From the NCBI GenBank assembly GCA_016794525.1, contig JAEUJY010000072.1, positions 62,001 through 126,000 of the forward strand: 64,000 nucleotides of DNA, written 5' to 3'. This document shows positions 32,784 to 41,443 of this stretch, in pieces. Source of the stretch: Myxococcales bacterium (lineage in GTDB: Bacteria; Myxococcota_A; Polyangia; Haliangiales; Haliangiaceae). The number at the start of each line of letters is the position of its first letter. Within the stretch, counting starts at the first letter, position 1. The position numbers and the translations under genes are program-made. A model generated the notes under the pieces. That model made no database searches. It had not been told where the DNA came from and worked only from the letters and a program-made list of their open reading frames with translations.

Positions 32784-33920
32784 TCACGCCGCCGCGGCGA
32801 GCAGCGCCGGGCCCCACTCGGCCACGCGCCAGCGCCGCACGCCGTCGATCGCCGCGAGCTCGTCGAGCGTCCGCGGCGCCGCGACCGCGACGCGGTCGAT
32901 CACCCGCTGGGACATCACGATCGCCGGATCGAGGCGCGATCGCGCCGCCTCGGCGTCGCGCCAGGCGCGCAGCGCGGTCACGCGGCGCTTGGCCGCCGGC
33001 GCCAGCGTCGTGCGCTCGCCGCCCTTGAGGCTGGGCAGCTCGCGCTCGGGCAGCGCCAGCCCGCGGGCGATCGCCGCGGTCACCGCCTCGACCTCGCCGG
33101 CCTGCCGCGGGAACGACGCCAGCGCCCGCGCGACCTCGGCGCTGGTCGTCGGCGACGCCTCGGCCAGCGCCAGCAGCACCTCGGGGCCGACGATCTTGAA
33201 CGGCGGCCGATCCGCGGCGGCGGCCCGCGCCTCGCGCCACACGTACAGCTCGCGCAGCACCGCCTGCTGCCGCCGCGACAGCGCCGCCGAGCCCTTGATG
33301 CGGCGGAAGCCGTCGGGCTCGGTGCGCGTCGACGGCGCCGGCACCAGGGCGGCCAGCGCCGCGAACTCCTCGCGGGCCCACTCGGTGCGGCCGGCGTCGG
33401 CCAGCCGCGCGGTCAGCCGGGTCGCGAGCGCCATCAGGTGCGCGACGTCGGCCAGCGCGTAGGCCTCCTGCTTCGCGGTCAGCGGGCGCTTCGACCAGTC
33501 GTCGCGCTGGCTGCCCTTGCTCAGCTCGATGCCCAGCTCGGCGCGCACCAGCGCCTGCAACCCGACCTCGGCGTCGCCCAGGAGGCGCGCCGCGATCGCG
33601 GTGTCGAACATCGTCCGGAACGTGAAGCCGAAGTCGCGCCGCAGCGACGTGACGTCGTTGTCGCCGCCGTGGACCACCTTGACGACCGTCGGATCGGCCA
33701 GGATCGGCGCCAGCGGCGCGAGGTCGGGCACCGCGAGTGGATCGATCAGCCACGACGCCCCGCGGTATGCGGTCAGCTGGATCAGGCACACCTGCTCGGC
33801 GTAGTGGTGCAGGCTGTCGGCCTCGGTGTCGAGCCCGATGGCGCGGACGCCGGCGAGCTCAGCGACGAGCTCGTCGAGCTGGGCGGGGGTGCGGATCCAT
33901 CGGGTCGGGGCGTCGGGCAC
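32784..33920 (-). CDS. rnd: Ribonuclease D
   Basis: A 378-residue RNase D, a 3'-5' exoribonuclease in tRNA and stable-RNA maturation. The DEDDy nuclease motifs are in order: Exo I IGLDTEADSLHHY near residue 30, Exo II VVHGGDNDVTSLRRDFG near 83, Exo III YALADVAHLMALA near 170 with the Tyr and Asp of the 'y' subclass. A linker and one or two HRDC domains follow (RRQQAVLRELYVWREARA and the C-terminal half). Length matches Escherichia coli RNase D closely. The GTG start has TATGGT five bases upstream. Confidence 0.88.
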   Translation of the reverse strand: MPDAPTRWIRTPAQLDELVAELAGVRAIGLDTEADSLHHYAEQVCLIQLTAYRGASWLIDPLAVPDLAPLAPILADPTVVKVVHGGDNDVTSLRRDFGFTFRTMFDTAIAARLLGDAEVGLQALVRAELGIELSKGSQRDDWSKRPLTAKQEAYALADVAHLMALATRLTARLADAGRTEWAREEFAALAALVPAPSTRTEPDGFRRIKGSAALSRRQQAVLRELYVWREARAAAADRPPFKIVGPEVLLALAEASPTTSAEVARALASFPRQAGEVEAVTAAIARGLALPERELPSLKGGERTTLAPAAKRRVTALRAWRDAEAARSRLDPAIVMSQRVIDRVAVAAPRTLDELAAIDGVRRWRVAEWGPALLAAAA

Positions 33921-33925
33921 GGCGC

Positions 33926-33931
33926 ACCATA
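33926..33931 (-). promoter_or_regulatory. -10 box (TATGGT) of rnd, leaderless-type
   Basis: TATGGT with a five-base spacer to the GTG at 33920. Confidence 0.4.
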
Positions 33932-33990
33932 GCCGACCCGCCGCGGCGCCGCTCACCCGGCGGCCGGCGACGTCAGCAGTGCGCGCTTGA

Positions 33991-35265
33991 CTACACGCGC
34001 GGCGCGCGCTGATCCCGCGCCCGCCGCCGCAGCAGCACCGCGGCCGCGGCGAGCAGCCACGGCAGGGTCGCGGCGGTCGATGGCGTGCCGGCGCGGCAGC
34101 CGCACCCGCCCGCGTCGTCACCATCGGCGCTGGCGCCGGCGTCGGGCGCGCCGGTGCCGGCGTCGGGCGCGGGCGGCGCGCCGCAGTCGGGATCGTCGCA
34201 GCCGGGGATGCAGTTGCCCTCGGCGCCGCACTGCCGGGTGCAGTCGGGATCGGTCGGGCAGGTCGGATCGCAGACGCCGTTGTCGCCGCAGTTGCCGGCG
34301 GCGATCGCGGCGCAGTCGGGATCGCGCGGCGCGGTGCACGCCTCGGCGCAGACGCCGTCGGCACCGCAGTGGGCGGCGGCGCAGTCGGGATCGCCGATCT
34401 GCCCGTCGGCGGTGCACGCCTCGTCGCAGGCGCCGTCGGCGCGGCACGGATCGCCGGCCTCGAACTGCTCGAGGTGCGGCTGGATGAAGTCGGTGACGAA
34501 CGGCAGGTCGGCCCGCTGATCGGCGCCGTCGAGCGTGCAGCCGGCGTCGCCCGACGAGGTCACGCCGATCAGCCACTCGACGCCGTGCTCGACGAAGAAC
34601 GCCGGACCGCCGGAGTCGCCGTTGCAGGTGCTGCGCCCCTGGGTCTCGGTGTCGAGGAAGTAGAACAGCTCGGGCGTCAGGTTGTCGGGCGCCGGGTACG
34701 AGTTGCCCACCACCGCGGGGCCGACGACCTTGATCGGGAACGTCGCGACCCGGCGGGTCCCGAACCCGGAGCCGGCGCCCGACGTCGCGCCGTAGCCGAC
34801 GAACACCATCGCCGGCCCGATGAAGCGCGGCGTGTTGGCCATCGTGTCGCGGAACAGCGGCGCCGGCTGTACCGGCGCGTCGGCGGCCAGGCGCAGGATG
34901 CCCAGGTCGAACGTCGCGTTGTCGTTGGGCAGCGCGCGGTACTGCGGGTGCTGGATCTCCTCGGCGACGGCGACGCGGGTGCCGGCCCCGCCATTGATCG
35001 ACGGCCCGAAGAACACGTTGCGGACGCCGCCGATGCAGTGGCCGGCGGTCAGCACGGTCCGGCGCGAGATCAGCGTGCCGGTGCAGAACGCGCGGGTCGA
35101 GCCGCCGACGCCGACGACGTAGCGGTGGTTGGGGTCGCTGATACCGTTGACGATCGCCGCGCCCTGCTCGTCGAGCGCCGGGGCCGCCTCAACGCAGCCG
35201 GCGATGACGCCGGCGGCGCCGAGGGCACTGGCCAGGAACGGAGCGCGCGACCGCGGAGCTGGCAT
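33991..35265 (-). CDS. Secreted trypsin-like S1 protease with MYXO-CTERM-type tail
   Basis: A 424-residue secreted serine protease. The signal peptide ends near VIAGC. Activation site IVNGI lies near residue 38, as in the S1 family. The catalytic triad is visible: His in TVLTAGHCIGG, Asp in DLGILRLAADAP, Ser in CNGDSGGPAF. A Cys/Asp-rich stretch of repeated 'DPDC' units follows (GDPDCAAAHCGADG, PRDPDCAAI, PTDPDCTRQ). The C-terminus GCGCRAG, hydrophobic helix (LPWLLAAAAVLL) and RRRAR is a MYXO-CTERM sorting signal used to anchor proteins to the cell surface in myxobacteria. It is divergent from ppk2. Confidence 0.88.
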   Translation of the reverse strand: MPAPRSRAPFLASALGAAGVIAGCVEAAPALDEQGAAIVNGISDPNHRYVVGVGGSTRAFCTGTLISRRTVLTAGHCIGGVRNVFFGPSINGGAGTRVAVAEEIQHPQYRALPNDNATFDLGILRLAADAPVQPAPLFRDTMANTPRFIGPAMVFVGYGATSGAGSGFGTRRVATFPIKVVGPAVVGNSYPAPDNLTPELFYFLDTETQGRSTCNGDSGGPAFFVEHGVEWLIGVTSSGDAGCTLDGADQRADLPFVTDFIQPHLEQFEAGDPCRADGACDEACTADGQIGDPDCAAAHCGADGVCAEACTAPRDPDCAAIAAGNCGDNGVCDPTCPTDPDCTRQCGAEGNCIPGCDDPDCGAPPAPDAGTGAPDAGASADGDDAGGCGCRAGTPSTAATLPWLLAAAAVLLRRRARDQRAPRV

Positions 35266-35444
35266 GGCCAGGCGATAGCGCGATCCGCGGCGGCGCTGCG
35301 AGCCTGGGCCGCTGGCGGTCGATGGCGCCGGATCACCGGAGCGAGGCCCCGATGCCGCAACGGCGGGTCTGGCCGACGGTGGCATCGCCTGCGGCCGGTC
35401 GCCGCAGCCACGACGCCCGCGGCGATCGGGTGGACGCGCTGGGG

Positions 35445-35450
35445 TACGAT
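35445..35450 (+). promoter_or_regulatory. -10 box (TACGAT) upstream of ppk2
   Basis: TACGAT with a ten-base spacer to the ATG at 35461. The 195-base divergent region shows no other motif I can defend. Confidence 0.4.
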
Positions 35451-35460
35451 CGCGGACGCC

Positions 35461-36594
35461 ATGACGTCTTCGCCTCCTGGTCCCAACGGCACCGCGCCTC
35501 GGCACGTCGAGGCCGGCGATACCCTGGCGTCGCTGACGCCGAGCGCGGCCGCCGCCGACGCGGTCGATCGCGGCGTCGAGCGCTCGCAGACGCAGCGTGC
35601 GCTGACCTTGCGCGACGCGCTGGTCGGCCACGCCAAGGGCGATCCCGACGGCGAGATCATCGCCAGCATCCGCGCGCTGCTCGAGGGCGCGTCGCCCGAC
35701 GAGCGCAAGGCGCTCAAGAAGCTGCTGTACGCGCCCGCCGACGAGCAGGCCGACGGCGATCCCGATCGCGAGCTGTCGCGTCGCTGGCGCGAGGGCGCCT
35801 ACCCGTACAAGAACCTGATGTCGCGGAAGGCCTACGAGCGGCAGAAGTACTACCTGCAGGTCGAGCTGCTCAAGCTGCAGGCCTGGGTCAAGGAGACCGG
35901 GCAGCGGGTGGTGATCCTGTTCGAGGGCCGCGACGCCGCCGGCAAGGGCGGCGCGATCAAGCGGTTCATGGAGCACCTCAACCCGCGTGGTGCGCGCGTC
36001 GTCGCGCTCGAGAAGCCCTCCGAGAGCGAGCGCGGCCAGTGGTACTTCCAGCGCTACATCCAGCACCTGCCGACCCGCGGCGAGATCGTGATGTTCGATC
36101 GCAGCTGGTACAACCGCGCCGGCGTCGAGCGGGTGATGGGCTTCTGCGACGACGCCGAGTACCAGGAGTTCCTGCGCCAGGCGCCGGAGTTCGAGCGGCA
36201 GCTGGCGCGCAGCGGGCTGTACCTGTTCAAGTTCTGGTTCTCGGTGAGCCGCGACGAGCAGCGCCGCCGGTTCAAGGAGCGCAAGCTGCACCCGCTCAAG
36301 CAGTGGAAGCTGTCGCCGGTCGACCTCGCGTCGCTCGACAAGTGGCGCGACTACACCGAGGCCAAGGAGGCGATGTTCCTGCACACCGACACCTCCGACG
36401 CGCCGTGGACGGTGATCAAGAGCGACTGCAAGAAGCGCGCGCGCCTCAACGCCATGCGGTTCGTGCTGTCGCGCATGCCGTACGCCAAGCGCGACCCGGG
36501 CCGCATCGGCGCGGTCGATCCGCTGATCGTCGGTCGCCCGGGCCTCGCGATCGGCGGCGGCGACGACCAGCTGGCGATCGCCACCGGGCTGTAG
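35461..36594 (+). CDS. ppk2: Polyphosphate kinase 2
   Basis: A 377-residue PPK2-family kinase that transfers phosphate between polyphosphate and nucleotides. The diagnostic motifs are Walker A FEGRDAAGKGGAIKRF near residue 160, Walker B MFDRSWYNRAGVERVMGF near 212, the QWYFQRYIQHLP segment between them, and the lid region FSVSRDEQRRRFKERK. The closing SDCKKRARLNAMRFVLS is also typical. It has one domain; the first 95 residues are a variable extension. Length and motifs fit class I (often NDP-phosphorylating), but class cannot be settled from sequence alone. It stands alone, head to head with the protease. Confidence 0.92.
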   Translation: MTSSPPGPNGTAPRHVEAGDTLASLTPSAAAADAVDRGVERSQTQRALTLRDALVGHAKGDPDGEIIASIRALLEGASPDERKALKKLLYAPADEQADGDPDRELSRRWREGAYPYKNLMSRKAYERQKYYLQVELLKLQAWVKETGQRVVILFEGRDAAGKGGAIKRFMEHLNPRGARVVALEKPSESERGQWYFQRYIQHLPTRGEIVMFDRSWYNRAGVERVMGFCDDAEYQEFLRQAPEFERQLARSGLYLFKFWFSVSRDEQRRRFKERKLHPLKQWKLSPVDLASLDKWRDYTEAKEAMFLHTDTSDAPWTVIKSDCKKRARLNAMRFVLSRMPYAKRDPGRIGAVDPLIVGRPGLAIGGGDDQLAIATGL

Positions 36595-36646
36595 CCGCCC
36601 ACGGGCGGCGCCACGCCTGGCCCGGCGCGTGCTTCGGCATCGCGCC

Positions 36647-37528
36647 ATGCGTCGAACCCTGCTCGCGATCGCGGTCGCCCTCGTCGGACTGGCCGCCTGG
36701 TTCGACGACAGCCCGGCCGAGTGCCGCAAGACCTGCCAGGCCGGCGAGCGCCGCGACGGCCGCGGCTGCTGCGTGGCGGCGCCGCCCGCCGCGCCGCCGA
36801 GCAAGGCGACGCCGAGCAAGCCGGGCAAGCCCGCCCGACCCACCAAGCCGGGGCGGACCAAGCGCCCCCGACGCCCCGCCAAGGCCGCGCGCCCGCCCGT
36901 CGACCCCGGCGGCGCCGCGCCGAGCGTCGGCGTGACCGCGCCGGCGCGCCCCGCGGCCGGGCGGCCGACCGACGAGCTGATCGACGCCTGCCGCGACCGC
37001 GAGGCGGCGGCGTGCCGCGAGCTGGCGGCGCGCGACGATCGCGACATCGACCCCGGCACCTACGCCGAGGCGATGACGATCGGCTGCGACCTGGCGGTGT
37101 GGGCCGCGTGCACCGAGCTCGGCGCGAAGGCCGAGAAGGGCGCGGGCGTGAAGCAAGACTTCGCGCGGGCCCGGGCGCTGTACGCCAAGGCGTGCGAGCA
37201 CCACGATCAGCCGGGCTGCGACCGCCTCGGGCAGGTGTACTTCCTCGCGCTGGGCGTGGTGAAGGACGTCGCGCGGGCGCGCGGGCTGTTCCGCAAGGCG
37301 TGCGACGCCGGGTTCGCCGGCGGCTGCGGCGACCTCGGCTACCTCGAGGAGAGCGAGGGCAACTTCCGCGAGGCCGCGACGCTCTACGAGCAGGCCTGCG
37401 ATCAAGGCAGCGGCGTCGCGTGCGGCAACGCCGCGCTCCTGTTCGAGCGCGCCGAGCAGCCGGAGCTGGCGTCGAGCTTCTACCAGAAGGCCTGCGCGCT
37501 CGGCCGCGCCGACATGTGCGGCCGCTGA
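36647..37528 (+). CDS. Exported Sel1-like repeat protein
   Basis: A 293-residue protein with an N-terminal hydrophobic segment (LLAIAVALVGLAAWF) acting as signal peptide or anchor, then CRKTCQAG...GCC, a Lys/Pro/Arg-rich linker to about residue 105 (KPGKPARPTKPGRTKRP), and four or five Cys-paired Sel1-like repeats (YAKACEHHDQPGCDRLGQVY, FRKACDAGFAGGCGDLGYLE). The basic linker may contact cell wall or DNA. This is the third Sel1 protein in nine kilobases. It is convergent with the kinase gene, nine bases between stops. Confidence 0.78.
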   Translation: MRRTLLAIAVALVGLAAWFDDSPAECRKTCQAGERRDGRGCCVAAPPAAPPSKATPSKPGKPARPTKPGRTKRPRRPAKAARPPVDPGGAAPSVGVTAPARPAAGRPTDELIDACRDREAAACRELAARDDRDIDPGTYAEAMTIGCDLAVWAACTELGAKAEKGAGVKQDFARARALYAKACEHHDQPGCDRLGQVYFLALGVVKDVARARGLFRKACDAGFAGGCGDLGYLEESEGNFREAATLYEQACDQGSGVACGNAALLFERAEQPELASSFYQKACALGRADMCGR

Positions 37529-37537
37529 GGCCGCCGC

Positions 37538-39322
<1,785 letters not shown>

Positions 39323-39323
39323 G

Positions 39324-40145
39324 TCACCTCGGGGGGTACGGCGACATCGTCGTCGCCGACGGCCGGAAGCTGTGGACGTCCTCCTGGGTCGCGCCGGGGT
39401 CGTAGAGCGCGACGCCGAGCCCGACCATCAGCGCGCCGGCCACGGTCAGGCCGATGCCCGCGCCGCGGGTGTCGTCGGACACCAGCGCCAGCGGCACGCC
39501 GACGGTGATGCCGGTCCAGCCGAACGACTCGAGCAGGATGTCGGCGACCAGGCCCTTCGACTCCTTGGCCTTGCGCTTGGTCGTGGTCTTGGTGCGGCTC
39601 ATCAGGTGGGTCACCAGCTGCGCCTGCTGCGGCACGACGTCGACGTCGTAGAGATCGGTCGACGAGTCCCAGCCGTCGCCGGGGGGCGCCTCGAGGTGCA
39701 GCGTCGCCGAGCCGTACGGCAGCAAGAACGCGCACGGCGTCCGCGCGCACAGCAGCTTGGTGTCGAGGTCGACCGCCTGCACCGCGCCGCCGGCGACCGC
39801 GCCCTTGCCCTCGACGTTGACCGCCGCGCGCTTGGTGCTGGTGACCAGGCTGACCTTGGCCTCGGCGTCCTTGACGTTGACGACGACGGTGCTCTCGCCC
39901 TCGGTCGGCGACGGCACGAACCCGACCGAGACCATCTCGGCGGGCGGCGCCGCCGGCTTGGGCAGCGCCTCCTCGGTGGTGTGCACGACCGTCAGGAGCG
40001 CGCTGCTCTTGGGCGCGCCTTTGAGGATCGGGCCGCACGCGGCGGCGACGAGCGGGAGCGCGCACAGCAGGTGCGTGGACGCGCGGCGCGCGCGGTCGAG
40101 ACCGGGCAGCGCGCGCGCAGGGACGGGGTCGGATGGGTTGACCAT
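39324..40145 (-). CDS. Lipoprotein co-transcribed with Ser/Thr kinase
   Basis: A 273-residue predicted lipoprotein with a long charged N-terminus and signal segment LLCALPLVAAACG (lipid Cys37). Residues 80-200 look beta-rich (STVVVNVKDAEAKVSLVTST, FLLPYGSATLHLEAPPG), like the PEGA-type domains often next to myxobacterial kinases, though I cannot see a PEGA motif. Near the C-terminus GAGIGLTVAGALMVGLGVAL is a hydrophobic helix, so the protein may be anchored at both ends. It is the first gene of a two-gene operon with the kinase and perhaps its input or substrate (inference). Confidence 0.7.
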   Translation of the reverse strand: MVNPSDPVPARALPGLDRARRASTHLLCALPLVAAACGPILKGAPKSSALLTVVHTTEEALPKPAAPPAEMVSVGFVPSPTEGESTVVVNVKDAEAKVSLVTSTKRAAVNVEGKGAVAGGAVQAVDLDTKLLCARTPCAFLLPYGSATLHLEAPPGDGWDSSTDLYDVDVVPQQAQLVTHLMSRTKTTTKRKAKESKGLVADILLESFGWTGITVGVPLALVSDDTRGAGIGLTVAGALMVGLGVALYDPGATQEDVHSFRPSATTMSPYPPR

Positions 40146-40315
40146 GCGGCCGACTGTTGCAGCCGCCGGACCAGCGGCGCGCGCGCCCGCCGTGGCGGCG
40201 ACCCGGCCGCGCGTCCACCCGCCCGGATCGGCCCGCCGCCGGTGTCCACGCGAGTGGACGGCTGCCTGATCGCCCGGCTCGACACGCGCGGCGCGCGTGC
40301 CAACCTGCAGGACAG

Positions 40316-40765
40316 ATGGCGATGCTCACCTGGACCACCGTCAGCGACCGAGCCCGCAACGGCAACCCGCCCGCCCCCGCGCGGGTCGAGAAGGACGACG
40401 CCACCTGGCGCGCCGAGCTGGCGCCCGAGGTCTACCTGATCGCCCGCGCCGGCCGCACCGAGCGGCCGCACTCGAGCGCGATGTGCTCGAGCGTCACGCC
40501 GGGGCGTTACCGCTGCGCGTGCTGCGCGACGCTGTTATTCGACGCAACCACCAAGTTCGACTCGGGCACCGGCTGGCCCTCGTTCACCCAGCCGGCCACG
40601 CCCGACGTGGTCGCGTACCACGGCGACGACAGCCACGGCATGATGCGCGTCGAGGTCACCTGCGCCGTGTGCGACGCGCACCTCGGCCACGTCTTCCCCG
40701 ACGGCCCGGCCCCGTCCCGCCTGCGCTACTGCATCAACGGCCTGGCGCTGGTCAAGGACGCCTGA
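40316..40765 (+). CDS. msrB: Methionine-R-sulfoxide reductase B
   Basis: A 149-residue MsrB, which reduces methionine-R-sulfoxide in proteins. Family motifs in order: RYRCACCATLLFDATTKFDS (first zinc CxxC), GTGWPSFTQP, VTCAVCDAHLGHVFPDGP (second CxxC and the GHVF signature), and RYCINGLALV with the catalytic Cys (normally RYCINS). The residue after Asn is Gly instead of Ser, a small deviation. The N-terminal 35 residues are a non-conserved extension. ATG at 40316 or the second ATG six bases later may be used. CAACCT lies nine bases upstream. Confidence 0.9.
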   Translation: MAMLTWTTVSDRARNGNPPAPARVEKDDATWRAELAPEVYLIARAGRTERPHSSAMCSSVTPGRYRCACCATLLFDATTKFDSGTGWPSFTQPATPDVVAYHGDDSHGMMRVEVTCAVCDAHLGHVFPDGPAPSRLRYCINGLALVKDA

Positions 40766-40772
40766 CCGCGCG

Positions 40773-41297
40773 CTAGGGGGCGATGCGGCGCTGCAGGCGC
40801 GCGAAGCGCCAGTCGTTGAACGAGTCGTCGAGGCGCCGGACGTCGGACGTGAACGTCGGGATGATGACGCTCCAGCGGTCGTCGGCCCAGTCGAACTCCA
40901 GCTGGAACGTGCCGGCCGGGTTCTGCTCCGAGATGTCGAGCACCGACCACGCGGCGATCGGCGGGCCGGTGCGCACACACGCGCCGCTGCCGTCGGTGGC
41001 TTCGGCCAGCGCGAACATCTCGCGATCGGGCGTCAGCTCGATCGCGGCGCCGAACATCGCCGGCGCGGCGCACGACCACCACGCCCCGACCAGACGCGCC
41101 TCGAGATCGTCCGCCGAGGGATAGCTGTCGACCGTGGCCGGGTCGGTGGTGGCGCAGGCCGGCGGCGCAGCGCAGCGCAGCGTCGTCACGTCGACCGCGG
41201 GCACCGGCACCGGCCCCGGCTCGGGGGTGGTCGTCGACTCGCTGCAGCCCGCCGCAGCCACGATTCCGATCAGCAGCAATCCACGCGTCACGTCCAT
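40773..41297 (-). CDS. Lipoprotein (174 aa), unknown function
   Basis: A 174-residue predicted lipoprotein, MDVTRGLLLIGIVAAAGCSE (lipid Cys18), with a Thr/Pro/Val linker to residue 40. The domain has ARLVGAWWSCAAPAMFGAAI, TFQLEFDWADDRWSVII and ends WRFARLQRRIAP, resembling lipocalin-like extracellular folds but not assigned. It is convergent with msrB. A TATCGT box six bases before the ATG fixes this start over the longer reading from 41348. Confidence 0.68.
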   Translation of the reverse strand: MDVTRGLLLIGIVAAAGCSESTTTPEPGPVPVPAVDVTTLRCAAPPACATTDPATVDSYPSADDLEARLVGAWWSCAAPAMFGAAIELTPDREMFALAEATDGSGACVRTGPPIAAWSVLDISEQNPAGTFQLEFDWADDRWSVIIPTFTSDVRRLDDSFNDWRFARLQRRIAP

Positions 41298-41303
41298 GCC
41301 GTC

Positions 41304-41309
41304 ACGATA
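41304..41309 (-). promoter_or_regulatory. -10 box (TATCGT), leaderless-type
   Basis: TATCGT with a six-base spacer to the ATG at 41297. Confidence 0.5.
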
Positions 41310-41431
41310 CCGTCGCTGCGCCCGCCGCGCAGCCGCGACGGATGGCAACGGCCGGCAGCGGTGACCGGCGCCACGACGCGGTCGCGGTCGGCGTGCCGCG
41401 GGAGTGGCGGCGCCCGGGGGGCGAACACGGG

Positions 41432-41437
41432 TACAGT
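41432..41437 (+). promoter_or_regulatory. -10 box (TACAGT), leaderless-type
   Basis: TACAGT with a six-base spacer to the GTG at 41444. It picks this GTG over an in-frame ATG at 41342 whose extra codons look non-coding. Confidence 0.5.
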
Positions 41438-41443
41438 CGCGCG

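Noticed and set aside
33991-37059. 1,022-residue minus-strand frame through ppk2 and the Sel1 gene
   Set aside because: Upstream of 35265 it is antisense to two clear genes. Long antisense frames are expected at this G+C content.
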